The translations under genes and the position numbers were made by a program. From JBBQKP01 sp038326995 (GTDB taxonomy: Bacteria; Planctomycetota; Phycisphaerae; Tepidisphaerales; Tepidisphaeraceae): a stretch of DNA of 35,997 bases. Numbering within the stretch: the first letter of the stretch is position 1; every line of letters begins with the position of its first letter. The stretch covers positions 1 through 35,997 of the forward strand of contig JBBQKP010000005.1 of assembly GCA_038326995.1 (NCBI GenBank), in the 5' to 3' direction. The notes under the pieces were generated by a model that worked only from the letters and a program-made list of their open reading frames with translations, was not told the DNA's origin and ran no database searches. Positions 7,783 through 16,160 of the stretch are shown piece after piece.

Positions 7783-9627
7783 ATGTCCAGGCCTCCCGGC
7801 AACTTCGTCGACAATAAACGCCTCGTGCTCGATGCGGTCAATCTCGTCAAGCTCGTCGGCACGACCGTTGCACTGAAACGTCGCGGCAACGCGTATGTCG
7901 GACTTTGCCCGTTCCACAACGAGAAAACGGCAAGCTTCAACGTCATCGAATCCAAGGGAATTTTTAAATGTTTCGGCTGCGGGAAGGGCGGCAACGCGAT
8001 CGATTTTGTCATGCACCGCGACCGCGTCGACTTCAAGGCCGCGCTGGAACTGCTGGCCCGTGAGTCTGGGATAGAGCTGATCCGCGACCCGAAATACGCC
8101 CAGGCTGCGGCACAAAATTCCACACTGAAGCAGCAGCTTCTGGACGCGAACACCGCCGCGTGTCAGTTCTTCGAGCGGATGCTCTCCGACGCGACGATCG
8201 GCAAGAATGCACGGGAATACCTCTACACGACGCGCGGGTTTGATCTTGAAACCGCGAGCCGATTTCGATTGGGATTTGCGACAAGCGCGTGGGAGGCGCT
8301 CTTGCGAAGTTCGATAATGAAAGCGTTTCCGCGCGACCTCTTGCTGCAGGCCGGTCTGGTGAAACCGCGCGAGGCGGACAAGAGCGTCTACGACACTTTT
8401 CGCGATCGAGTGATGTTTCCGATTCGCGACGAGGCGGGCCGCGTGATCGCGTTCGGCGGACGTGTGATGCCCGGTTCGGACGCGCCAGCGAAATATCTCA
8501 ATTCCCCCGAGACGCCGCTCTTCAGTAAATCGCGCTGCGTGTACGGCATCGACCTCGCGCGGCAAAAAATCATCGAGACCCGCACCGCGATCATCGTCGA
8601 AGGATATACCGACGTCGTGATGGCCCATCAGTTCGGCTGTACGAACGTCGTCTCGGTTTTAGGCACCGCACTGACCGAGCAGCACGTGCAATTGCTCAGG
8701 CGTTTTGCGGACAGAATCGTTTTGCTGTTCGACGCCGACACCGCCGGCGACACCGCGGCCGATCGATCGGTCGAGCTCTTCCTCTCACAGCCGATCGAGA
8801 TCGAAGTCGCGACATTGCCCGACGGCCTTGACCCCGACGAAGTGTTTTTGAAACAGGGCAAGGCCGGGTTCGACAGCGTCATCGAAGGTGCGATTCCCGC
8901 GATCGAGTTCATGTGGAAGCGGATGACGCGGCAATTCAATTCGTCAAAGGACACGGCGAAAAAGACGCAGGCGATGGAGACTTTCCTGACAAGACTCGCA
9001 GCGGCGCGGACCGCAGGCAACGTCGACGAAATGCGCTGGGGACAAGTGCTGGCGCGTGTCGTTCCCTTGACGGGTTTGTCGGTCGATCAGCTCAATAAAC
9101 GATTCGCCAAAAGTACGCCGAAATCCCGGCCTGCATCAAAAGAAGTGGGCACTGAAACATCGATCGTGATCGCGGGGCCGCGCGATTCGCGCGAGCGCGC
9201 GGAGCGCTGGCTTTTGTCGGCGCTGCTGGCGGATTCATCGCTCTGGTCGGACCACGGCCACGAGATTCAGCCCAGCGACATGGTGACGGCCGAGGCGCGA
9301 CTGCTCGGGCAATACGTCTTCGCGCAACTTCGCGGCGAGGGCGAGATCAACATCCACGACATGCTCGACGTGCTGGACGTTCACGCGCGGTCGTTCGCGC
9401 TGGATTTACTCGCAGAGGCGATGGACGCGGAGCAGGCGAAAGCGCGGCTGAAAGAGGCGGTCGCATTTTTCGAGGCGCAGCGTACGCGCGACGAGCAGCA
9501 GTCACTGGTCATGGACCTTCGCCGCACGACGTCAAACACCGCCGGCGATGGCGCGGACTCGATCGAGCTTTTGAAGAAGCTGCAGGAGAAGGCGCGCAAA
9601 CCCGATTTCCGCCGCGGGCCGGGGTGA
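7783..9627 (+). CDS. dnaG: DNA primase DnaG
   Basis: The 614-residue primase makes RNA primers for lagging-strand synthesis. The N-terminal zinc-binding domain has ligands Cys42, His45, Cys63 and Cys66 (CPFH and CFGC). The catalytic core follows, with the Toprim acidic residues Glu273 (IIVEGYTDV), Asp317 and Asp319 (LLFDADTAGD). The C-terminal region (about 430-614) is the helicase-interacting part and is poorly conserved. The ATG at 7783 puts the zinc domain at the usual distance from the N-terminus; a frame extending to 7702 adds 27 unrelated residues. No Shine-Dalgarno sequence is visible. Primase is more often beside rpoD; here it follows dnaA at about 750 bp with the yjbQ-like gene between them. 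No sigma-70 gene follows. Confidence 0.97.
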   Translation: MSRPPGNFVDNKRLVLDAVNLVKLVGTTVALKRRGNAYVGLCPFHNEKTASFNVIESKGIFKCFGCGKGGNAIDFVMHRDRVDFKAALELLARESGIELIRDPKYAQAAAQNSTLKQQLLDANTAACQFFERMLSDATIGKNAREYLYTTRGFDLETASRFRLGFATSAWEALLRSSIMKAFPRDLLLQAGLVKPREADKSVYDTFRDRVMFPIRDEAGRVIAFGGRVMPGSDAPAKYLNSPETPLFSKSRCVYGIDLARQKIIETRTAIIVEGYTDVVMAHQFGCTNVVSVLGTALTEQHVQLLRRFADRIVLLFDADTAGDTAADRSVELFLSQPIEIEVATLPDGLDPDEVFLKQGKAGFDSVIEGAIPAIEFMWKRMTRQFNSSKDTAKKTQAMETFLTRLAAARTAGNVDEMRWGQVLARVVPLTGLSVDQLNKRFAKSTPKSRPASKEVGTETSIVIAGPRDSRERAERWLLSALLADSSLWSDHGHEIQPSDMVTAEARLLGQYVFAQLRGEGEINIHDMLDVLDVHARSFALDLLAEAMDAEQAKARLKEAVAFFEAQRTRDEQQSLVMDLRRTTSNTAGDGADSIELLKKLQEKARKPDFRRGPG

Positions 9628-9726
9628 TGAGTTGACCAAGAAGGTTCGTCGGCGGGTTGCGTGTTTGACAGTCACATCGTGTTTCTGACCGCAATTATTT
9701 GAATCCGATCGTGGGACGGTGGTACG

Positions 9727-10938
9727 ATGAAGAAAATGAATAATCGCATGCGAATTTCGGGGCGGATTTTGATATGGGCAACCACGATGATCGGCGTTTC
9801 ATCGCTTTCGGGCTGCATCGCGTCCGGGCCGCCCTTGCCGAATGATGCGCAGCTTCGCGCCGAGAAATCGATCAAGCCGGTCCGCTTGCCTGATGTTCCC
9901 GCACGTGTGGCGACGCCGATGAATCCGCTGTTGGTCGCGCGGTCGGCGAAGGTGATCGAAGATTCATTGATGTCTAAGGATGTGGTGATTCGCGCGAACG
10001 CGGTTGAGGCGGCGATGCTCTCGAAGCAGCCGAATCTGCAGGCGATTCTGACGACCGGGCTCACAGACAATGAGCCGATCGTTCGCTTTGCCAGTGCGAT
10101 GGCGGCGGGGGATGCGAGGCAAAAATCGCTTTTGCCCAAGGTGATGTCTCTGGCGAATGACACGAGCCCGAACGTACGCGTCGCAGTTCGATACGCGCTG
10201 CACCGCATGGGCGATTTTCGTATGACCAAGGATCTGGAAACACTCAGCCAGAATCCCAGTGAGTCGGTGAGATCGAATGTCGCATTGGTGCTGGGAAAAC
10301 TTGAAGAGCCGTCGGCCGTGCGTGTGTTGCGGCCGATGCTTAATGACGAGTCGATGCCCGTGCGATTGGCCGTGGCCGAGGGGCTTTGGCGTTATCAGGA
10401 CAAGGATGCGCTGGAGATGTTGGTGGCGGGGGTGAGCAGTCAATTCGTCGATGATCAGATGATCTCGATGCTGGCCCTGGCGCAGGCGAAAGACAGACGC
10501 GTGTTGGGCTATTTTCTGGGCAGGCTCGACATGAAGAGCGCGATTGTGGATGCTGCCAGGGAAGGGCGTTTTTACGATCAGGTGGAACTCGTCGCGGCGC
10601 GGGGCGCGGGAATTCTCGGCTCTGACGCGGGCTTTGGCGTCGCACAACGGGCGGCCAAGAGTGTTGATCAGCGTGAGCGCGTGCTGAGCGCGCTGGCATT
10701 GGGCGACATTGGCCGCGGTGATGCGCAAGCGACGCTGGACGTCTTGCTTTCAGACCCTGATGCGAGCGTGCGACTCGCGGCGGCGAGTGCGGTGGGCAGA
10801 CTCGCGCTGGTTCCGCAGACCGTCACGCCGGCGTCAAACACACCGGCGTCAAACACACCGGCGTCAAACACACCGGCGTCAAACACACCGGCGTCACCTA
10901 CATCGGCAATTGTTCCCACCATCACTTCTGTAAATTAG
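9727..10938 (+). CDS. HEAT-repeat lipoprotein with PASNT-repeat tail
   Basis: The 403-residue protein begins with a signal peptide ending in SLSGC (lipid-anchor Cys30). Residues about 60-365 are a run of paired helices typical of HEAT/PBS-lyase-like repeats, with recurring patterns such as SVRSNVALVLGKL, PVRLAVAEGLWRY and SVRLAAASAVGRL. Such scaffolds bind partner proteins; no catalytic residues are visible. The C-terminal tail (about 368-392) is made of tandem TPASN pentapeptides encoded by the 15-bp repeat at 10828-10902. It is probably an envelope lipoprotein exposed to the periplasm. The gene follows dnaG by 99 bp and its last 17 bp overlap the end of the convergent glycosyltransferase gene. 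The specific role is unknown. Confidence 0.8.
   Translation: MKKMNNRMRISGRILIWATTMIGVSSLSGCIASGPPLPNDAQLRAEKSIKPVRLPDVPARVATPMNPLLVARSAKVIEDSLMSKDVVIRANAVEAAMLSKQPNLQAILTTGLTDNEPIVRFASAMAAGDARQKSLLPKVMSLANDTSPNVRVAVRYALHRMGDFRMTKDLETLSQNPSESVRSNVALVLGKLEEPSAVRVLRPMLNDESMPVRLAVAEGLWRYQDKDALEMLVAGVSSQFVDDQMISMLALAQAKDRRVLGYFLGRLDMKSAIVDAAREGRFYDQVELVAARGAGILGSDAGFGVAQRAAKSVDQRERVLSALALGDIGRGDAQATLDVLLSDPDASVRLAAASAVGRLALVPQTVTPASNTPASNTPASNTPASNTPASPTSAIVPTITSVN
10828..10902 (+). repeat. 15-bp coding minisatellite (PASNT repeats)
   Basis: Four identical copies of CCGGCGTCAAACACA start at 10828, 10843, 10858 and 10873. A degenerate fifth copy follows at 10888. The repeat encodes a Pro/Ala/Ser/Asn/Thr tail on the HEAT lipoprotein. 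Identity of the copies points to recent expansion. Confidence 0.97.
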
Positions 10939-12256
10939 AACTGACCGGGACGGATACGTTCTTGCTGCTGGCTTTCATGAGGTCGGCGTAGATGGAAAGC
11001 AATCTATCGCCACGGGCTTCGCGTGAGACGGCCGCGTCGCGTGCGAGAACGCCCTTCTTCAGACGTTCATAAAGAGCAGGATTAGTCGCCAGCGTTCGCA
11101 TGGCGTTTTCAAGACCATCGACGGCGTGGGTGGGCGTGGTGAGAGGAATCCGCAGTCCGCTGTTTTCGTCCATGAGAATGGCGGGGGTGCCGATGTCGAA
11201 GCAGATGATCGGCTTGCCGATGCGGATTGCCTCGGCACTGCACCCGGCCGAGTCGCGAAGTGCGGGGTGAAGCAGCACTTCGCATTGCGCCATCTGCTCG
11301 ATGTTTTGTGCATGTTCGAAGTAGCCGGGGAGTTCGACTTTGTGCTCGAGTTTCGCGGTTTTGATGCGGGCCTTGAGCGCGTCCATGGTCGGGCCGTCGC
11401 CGACGATTCGCAGGACGACGTCGGGAAGGTCTGTGAGTCTGGCGAAGGCGTCGACGACGAGTTCAAGGCCTTTCCAGTGGCTGACGCGGCCGACGAAGAT
11501 GAAGCGGAATTTGCCGTCAGTTTTGCTGGTGGGAACGACGGCGCGTAGTTCGTTAAACTGCCCGACCGGGAGGGCGGTGGCGCTCATGACATCAAGATTT
11601 CGCACGCCGAGGCGCGCCATCAGTTCGGCCGTGTCGCGAGACGTCGCCAATGCGGCATCGGCGTTTTTCACACTCGAGCGGAGCATCGGATCGAGTCGCC
11701 AGGCTTTGCGCATCATTGTCCGCGCGTTCTCGATCAAGCGGTATTTCCATTTCAGCCCCGGATGAAACGCCTTGGGAATCGCGCGACCCCCGCCCACCGG
11801 TCCCCACACGAACGGAATGCCCAGAGTCGATGCCACAGTGCCCATCCAGTGACGCGTAAACGTGATGTGATGGGCCAGATCAAACTGCTCTTTTTCGTGC
11901 CACTCTTTCAATGTTTTCCTGGCCTTATAATGCCAAAGAAAATAATAGAAATTGATACCCATCTCGGGCCCCCAGATCAGCTTGCGCAGCACCGGCATGT
12001 TCACATAATTAAAGTGAATCGGATGGTAGGGATGGGTCGGCATGTAGGCTTCGATCGACTCGCGATGAAGCTCGTGTGCAAGGACATAAACCGGGGTCGA
12101 TTTGCTCAGTTCTTCGACGAAATGCCAGCCCGTCCCGTACTCAGACCCGCGCCTGGGTTCGCACGCAAAACACACCACCAAAGGCTTGAACAACCTATCA
12201 GAAGGTGATGAAATGGTGGGTCTCACTGCTTGAATATCGACGCGGCCTTCATCCAT
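10922..12256 (-). CDS. Glycosyltransferase, GT4-like (GT-B fold)
   Basis: The 444-residue protein starts at ATG 12256 (MDEGRVDIQA). A longer frame to 12331 adds 25 residues without support. The N-terminal Rossmann half contains CEPRRGSEYGTGW, near the acceptor side. The C-terminal half has the donor-binding FVGRVSHWKGLELVVDAF and HPALRDSAGCSAEAIRIGKP, where an Asp/Glu pair replaces the usual EX7E. This HPxLxDSxGxxxxEA form occurs in several GT4 subfamilies. It probably transfers a sugar from a nucleotide donor to a lipid-linked or polysaccharide acceptor at the inner membrane. It stands apart from the main polysaccharide operon, beyond trpA, on the same strand. Its 3' end overlaps the HEAT gene by 17 bp. 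Donor and linkage cannot be read from the sequence. Confidence 0.85.
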   Translation of the reverse strand: MDEGRVDIQAVRPTISSPSDRLFKPLVVCFACEPRRGSEYGTGWHFVEELSKSTPVYVLAHELHRESIEAYMPTHPYHPIHFNYVNMPVLRKLIWGPEMGINFYYFLWHYKARKTLKEWHEKEQFDLAHHITFTRHWMGTVASTLGIPFVWGPVGGGRAIPKAFHPGLKWKYRLIENARTMMRKAWRLDPMLRSSVKNADAALATSRDTAELMARLGVRNLDVMSATALPVGQFNELRAVVPTSKTDGKFRFIFVGRVSHWKGLELVVDAFARLTDLPDVVLRIVGDGPTMDALKARIKTAKLEHKVELPGYFEHAQNIEQMAQCEVLLHPALRDSAGCSAEAIRIGKPIICFDIGTPAILMDENSGLRIPLTTPTHAVDGLENAMRTLATNPALYERLKKGVLARDAAVSREARGDRLLSIYADLMKASSKNVSVPVSSNLQK

Positions 12257-12651
12257 CTTAATCACTCTTTTGAAATTACCGAAAATTAGCCCGCACAAAA
12301 CTGGATTCGAAGTCCGATATAATGCGCACAACTCGCGTGATGGGCAAGCCGAATGTTAATCTTCCGATTCTCTTTAGGACAAAACTTTTTCTAGCCTCTT
12401 GAGCGCTTGTCTGTAGTGCACGTCTGGCAATGCCCTGGCCCGTCCGGCGGGACATTGCCAGCTGAAGATCAGAAGCGATGGCTTGCCGGCGATGTCGAGT
12501 GATCGCGTCGTGGGGCGACGGACGCGAACGCAGGCCAGCGTCTGCGACGAAACGGCCACACATCGACAAAAGTCCTCCGACGAAGTTCGTCCGCAGCCAA
12601 GATCTCTTCCTGCTACCACGTTCGCGACAATCCCGCTACAACCCATTCGAC
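12257..12651. other. Divergent intergenic region between glycosyltransferase and trpA
   Basis: This 395-bp stretch has no convincing gene. Plus-strand frames upstream of trpA (for example from 12478) are Arg-rich extensions. A TATAAT hexamer at 12318-12323 could be a plus-strand -10 element, though no matching -35 is seen. An inverted repeat at 12424-12461 would lie in the trpA leader. Confidence 0.4.
12424..12461 (+). promoter_or_regulatory. Hairpin in the presumed trpA leader
   Basis: CTGGCAATG (12424-12432) pairs with CATTGCCAG (12453-12461). Additional CCC/GGG pairing is possible inside the 20-base loop. It lies about 190 bp before trpA. No Trp-codon-rich leader peptide or T-box features are visible, so an attenuation role is only a guess. 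Confidence 0.25.
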
Positions 12652-13455
12652 ATGACCCAACCCACCGATTCAGCCAGTCCGTTTGCGAATATCCGCGGCT
12701 CTTCAATTGCGTTATTGCCGTTCTTGCCAGCGGGGTATCCGACGATGGAAGCGACACTGGCGAGCATTCGCGCGATCGACCAGGTTGCCGCTACGCACAG
12801 AATCGGAGCGATCGAGATCGGGTTTCCGTTTTCCGATCCGATTGCTGACGGCCCGGTGATTCAGGAAGCGTTCAACATCGCTTTGAATGCGGGAATCACC
12901 GCACAGAAAATCTTCGACGCGATCGCGACGCTGGGTCTTACAAAGACGCCAATGGTCGCGATGGTGAGTTACAGCATCGTCTTTCGGTTCGGTGTCGATC
13001 GCTTTCTGAGTGAGGCGAAGCGCGCGGGCTTCAGCGGGATTCTCATTCCCGATTTGCCGCCGCCCGAGGCACAGGAAGTGTGCGAGCGTGTGAAGCAGGC
13101 GGGGCTCGATACCGTTTTGCTGGTCGCGCCGACGACGCCTTTAGCGCGGCGAAAGCTGATCGCCGAGCTATGCAGCGGGTTCGTGTATTACCTTGCGGTG
13201 AGCGGCGTAACGGGCGACCGCAAGGATCTTCCGCCCGACATCGCGGCGAACCTGGCGGAGATTCAAGCTGCCAGCCCCGTGCCGGTGTGCGTGGGGTTTG
13301 GCGTTTCGAAACTCGAGCACATGAAGCAGCTCCAAGGCAAGGCCGACGGCGCGATTGTCGGCACGGCGGTGGTTCGCGTCATGCGACAACACGCTGGCGA
13401 AACATCGGACGTCATCGCACAGCACGTCGCAGCGTTTTGCAGGGAGCTTGTGTAG
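12652..13455 (+). CDS. trpA: Tryptophan synthase alpha subunit
   Basis: The 267-residue TIM-barrel enzyme cleaves indole-3-glycerol phosphate to indole and glyceraldehyde 3-phosphate, and passes indole to the beta subunit. The catalytic Glu55 and Asp66 sit in IEIGFPFSDPIADGP, with the same 11-residue spacing as Glu49/Asp60 of E. coli. The phosphate-binding GVTGDR and CVGFGVSK loops are present. The ATG at 12652 gives family length; the frame reaching back to 12478 adds an Arg-rich stretch unlike the family. No trpB or other trp gene flanks it, so the pathway is scattered. It converges on the polysaccharide operon, with the palindromic repeat at 13521-13594 between them. Confidence 0.96.
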   Translation: MTQPTDSASPFANIRGSSIALLPFLPAGYPTMEATLASIRAIDQVAATHRIGAIEIGFPFSDPIADGPVIQEAFNIALNAGITAQKIFDAIATLGLTKTPMVAMVSYSIVFRFGVDRFLSEAKRAGFSGILIPDLPPPEAQEVCERVKQAGLDTVLLVAPTTPLARRKLIAELCSGFVYYLAVSGVTGDRKDLPPDIAANLAEIQAASPVPVCVGFGVSKLEHMKQLQGKADGAIVGTAVVRVMRQHAGETSDVIAQHVAAFCRELV

Positions 13456-13520
13456 AGATGATTATTTGTTTGTCGACTTAATAGCGCTCTCGTTTGTCCT
13501 ACAAACTCGCGCAGGCTCCT

Positions 13521-13594
13521 GTGTAGCCGCCAGCTTGCTGGTGTTTGATCTGCAAGCCGAGTCCATTAAAGCGCCAGCAAGCTGGCGGCTACAC
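13521..13594. repeat. REP-like element: perfect 21-bp inverted repeat
   Basis: The arm at 13521-13541 is the exact reverse complement of 13574-13594, with a 32-bp spacer. Each arm itself contains a small palindrome (CCAGC-TT-GCTGG). It lies between the convergent ends of trpA and a glycosyltransferase gene, the usual location for REP/BIME elements and for bidirectional termination. As RNA it would form a very stable long hairpin from either strand. Confidence 0.85.
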
Positions 13595-13651
13595 TTGGGA
13601 AAGCGAAGTTCTTTCGATCAGTCGCACTTCAAGTTCAATGCGAGATTCTGA

Positions 13652-14872
13652 TCACCGCTTGCCGTGCTCTGCGGCGACCTGGCAATAGAGCGTCTCCATC
13701 TTCTGCGCCAATGCCGGCCAGGCGTAGTTCTTGCGTACGTGCTCGCGTCCGCCGATCGCGAGCTTCCATACGTGCGCGATGTTATCCAGCGCATACTGCA
13801 TGCGGTCGGTGAAGCGTGCGATATCGCCGACGGGGAAGTGCAGATCGTAATCCTTGATCGCACTCATGAGCTCGATGTGGGGCGGGATCGCGCTGGTGAT
13901 GGCGGGCACTTCGCAATCGACGCACTCGACCAGACTCGTCGGCCAGCCTTCGAGCTCCGACGCCGTCACATACACCGCGGCCGATCGGAAGAGGGTGTTC
14001 AATGCCTCACCCGACTGGTGTCCGGTGAAGATGATTTTCGGGTGGTCGGCGGCAGTCGCCTTGAGGAGTTTGAGATACTCGGGCGCGTGAGTGCCGTCGC
14101 CCACGATGACCAGCGGGAAATTTGTTTTGACGTTTTTGTAAGCGGTGATGGTGTCTTGAATTCGCTTTTCCGGAACGAGTCGGCTGATGGCGGTGATGTA
14201 GTGTCCGACGGAAAGGCCGAACTTTTCGAGCGTAGGTTTGTGGGGCTCGAACGTGTCATCGACGAGCACGACGCCGTTGGGCAGGTGATAGGTTTCCAGG
14301 GCGTATTCGCTGCGGTAGTAGTCGACGAGTTCATTGCTGACGACGGCGATTCGGTCGGCGAGTTTGACCATGAAATGTTCGCCCGTCTTGATGACGCGTG
14401 AGCCCAGTCCCTTCCATTTTTCGCGTCGGTGATCCAGGCCGTGGACGTGTGAGACGACGGGCACGCCGCCGAGTTTGGCGATGGGCAGGGCGATATTGGG
14501 CGCGATGGCGTGGAGGCTGATGACGTCGAAAGGCTCGCCGTTTTCGTCGCCGTATCGGATGGCGTGCGTCATCGAAAGCAGTGAGTGCGTGACGGTTTCC
14601 AGGGCCTTTCCGCCGGGCGCGGGAAGGTGAACCTGACGCATGCCGCGGAAGCGGCCGTCTTTGAGTTTCTCGATTTGAGGACGACAATAAACGGTAACTT
14701 CGTGTCCGAGCTGAACGAAGTAATCGAACATGCATTCCCAGATGCGCTCGATGCCGGAGTAGCTGCTGGGCACGCCGCGTCCGCCGATAGCGGCGATGCG
14801 GAGCTTTCGCTTGCCGCCCAGGCTTTGCTGGAAAGCAGAGAGCTTGAGAGGTTGATGGATTGAACTGCTCAT
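13652..14872 (-). CDS. Glycosyltransferase, GT4 family with DUF1972-type N-terminus
   Basis: The 406-residue GT-B enzyme has an N-terminal half beginning RIAAIGGRGVPSSYSGIER, the pattern of the DUF1972 domain found in rhamnosyl- and related transferases. The C-terminal half has ISRLVPEKRIQD and the EX7E motif in ELEGWPTSLVE, which binds the nucleotide-sugar phosphate. It is the last gene of the leftward wzx-wzy-glycosyltransferase operon. Its ATG overlaps the stop of the upstream glycosyltransferase by 4 bp (ATGA), indicating translational coupling. It is presumably cytoplasmic at the inner-membrane face, adding one sugar of the repeat unit. Donor sugar and linkage are not predictable here. 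Confidence 0.9.
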   Translation of the reverse strand: MSSSIHQPLKLSAFQQSLGGKRKLRIAAIGGRGVPSSYSGIERIWECMFDYFVQLGHEVTVYCRPQIEKLKDGRFRGMRQVHLPAPGGKALETVTHSLLSMTHAIRYGDENGEPFDVISLHAIAPNIALPIAKLGGVPVVSHVHGLDHRREKWKGLGSRVIKTGEHFMVKLADRIAVVSNELVDYYRSEYALETYHLPNGVVLVDDTFEPHKPTLEKFGLSVGHYITAISRLVPEKRIQDTITAYKNVKTNFPLVIVGDGTHAPEYLKLLKATAADHPKIIFTGHQSGEALNTLFRSAAVYVTASELEGWPTSLVECVDCEVPAITSAIPPHIELMSAIKDYDLHFPVGDIARFTDRMQYALDNIAHVWKLAIGGREHVRKNYAWPALAQKMETLYCQVAAEHGKR

Positions 14873-16125
14873 GATGTGCTGGCCCCTTTATGGATTGCTT
14901 CTTCGTAGATCGAAATCAGTCGTTGGTGATACACGCCGGGCGAGAATTTCTGCAGCACTTTTTCGCGCCCCGCCTCGCCCATTCTCCTTGCCCGTGCCGG
15001 GTCGGTCCAGAGCCCTGAAAGTGCGCGGGCCCAGGCGTCGATGTCGTGCGGGGCGATGAGATATCCGTTCACGCCGTCGTCGACGATTTCCTGAAGCCCG
15101 CCCATCCGTGATGCGACGACGGGGAGTCTGCGACCCATCGCCTCGACGGCGACGAGCCCAAACGCCTCGTACCAGATGCTGGGCACGACGACCGCGCGGG
15201 CGTGATTCAAAAACTCGGCGACTTCTGCGCGCGATAGTTTGCCGACGAACGTCACGTTCGAAGGCGCACGATCCTGAAGGCCGGGCATTTTGTCGATCTC
15301 GCCGGCGATGCGGATCGGCACTTCCGGAACTTTCCTCGCCACTTCGATCAGATTATCGATTCCCTTTTCCGGGCTGACTCTGCCGACGTAGGCGATGTAG
15401 CTGTCAGTAGAATTCGAATCAGTGGACCGCGTCTCACTGGTGGCAGGTGTCTCATTTGCGGCAGGTGTCTCTGACCCGTGTTCAATCACAGGTCGGAGAC
15501 CTGTAACACCATGATCCAGCAGTTCGCTGCAGTTGTGCAGGACGCGTATTTTGTTCTTGTCGAATCCGCCGCGGATGAGGAGCTCGCCAACGAAATTCGA
15601 ACAGGGCAAAAAGAAAGTCGTGTCGCGATCGAGCGTGCCCAGGACTGCTGCGCTGATGTTGCGAAGCGCGTACGCGATGCTCATGGCGTGCGAGCCGCGA
15701 CAATTGTGAATGGCGGCCCAATAGGCATGGCCGGTCAGGCATTTCTCGCAGGGCTGACCGTTTCGCAAATGTTGCGCGGTGGGGCAGGTGAATTTGTAAT
15801 CGTGAATGTGCACGACGACGGGCACGCCGCGCTTGCGGCAAGCGTGAATCACGCTGGGCGAAAGCTGCGGATAGATATTGTGGAAGTGAACGACGTCGGG
15901 CTTGAACTCGTCGATCAGATGGTTGATGTCGGCGGCGCTTTTTCGGCTCCAGATCATGGACGCGGCGGCCTTGAGCTTGGGGCCTAGCCCGCCGATCTCG
16001 GCGTTGTCGCGCGACATCTCCATGACCTCGTGGCCGTGCTGGCGCAGCAGTCGCGTGACGAACTCGAAAACGACTTCGCTGCCGCCGTGGCCCTGATGTT
16101 TGTTGTGTGCGTTGATGATTCGCAT
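14869..16125 (-). CDS. Glycosyltransferase, GT4 family, with a repeat-derived insertion
   Basis: The 418-residue protein starts at ATG 16125; a TTG at 16146 would add 7 residues. The N-terminal Rossmann half has INAHNKHQGHGGSE and the HIHDYKFTCP motif. The C-terminal half has YVGRVSPEKGID and the classic EX7E motif (Glu320, Glu328 in YEAFGLVAVEAM). Between the two halves, residues about 203-242 form a Ser/Thr/Glu/Asn-rich insert (HGVTGLRPV, then SETPAANETPATSETRS). This insert is encoded by a palindromic repeat at 15488-15504 plus an 18-bp tandem motif. It falls at the domain boundary, where extra residues may be tolerated. It is third from the end of the polysaccharide operon's glycosyltransferase group and is coupled by ATGA to the next gene. 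Confidence 0.9.
   Translation of the reverse strand: MRIINAHNKHQGHGGSEVVFEFVTRLLRQHGHEVMEMSRDNAEIGGLGPKLKAAASMIWSRKSAADINHLIDEFKPDVVHFHNIYPQLSPSVIHACRKRGVPVVVHIHDYKFTCPTAQHLRNGQPCEKCLTGHAYWAAIHNCRGSHAMSIAYALRNISAAVLGTLDRDTTFFLPCSNFVGELLIRGGFDKNKIRVLHNCSELLDHGVTGLRPVIEHGSETPAANETPATSETRSTDSNSTDSYIAYVGRVSPEKGIDNLIEVARKVPEVPIRIAGEIDKMPGLQDRAPSNVTFVGKLSRAEVAEFLNHARAVVVPSIWYEAFGLVAVEAMGRRLPVVASRMGGLQEIVDDGVNGYLIAPHDIDAWARALSGLWTDPARARRMGEAGREKVLQKFSPGVYHQRLISIYEEAIHKGASTS
15428..15504. repeat. Palindrome plus short tandem motif inside a glycosyltransferase gene
   Basis: ACAGGTC-GGA-GACCTGT (15488-15504) is a perfect 7-bp inverted repeat with a 3-base loop. To its left, GGCAGGTGTCTC occurs twice 18 bp apart (15442-15471 region) with a further degenerate unit. 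Everything stays in frame and encodes the low-complexity insert between the two Rossmann halves. It resembles a mobile intergenic palindrome captured by a coding sequence. Confidence 0.7.
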
Positions 16126-16160
16126 GGCATGACAATCAGCTGACAATCACTTGCGAAAAC

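Noticed and set aside
12374..12757. A minus-strand frame overlapping the trpA start
   Set aside because: It overlaps the coding start of a certain gene and has no recognisable features.
13664..14401. A 245-residue plus-strand frame antisense to a glycosyltransferase
   Set aside because: Composition fits antisense reading of the minus-strand gene; no domain is present.
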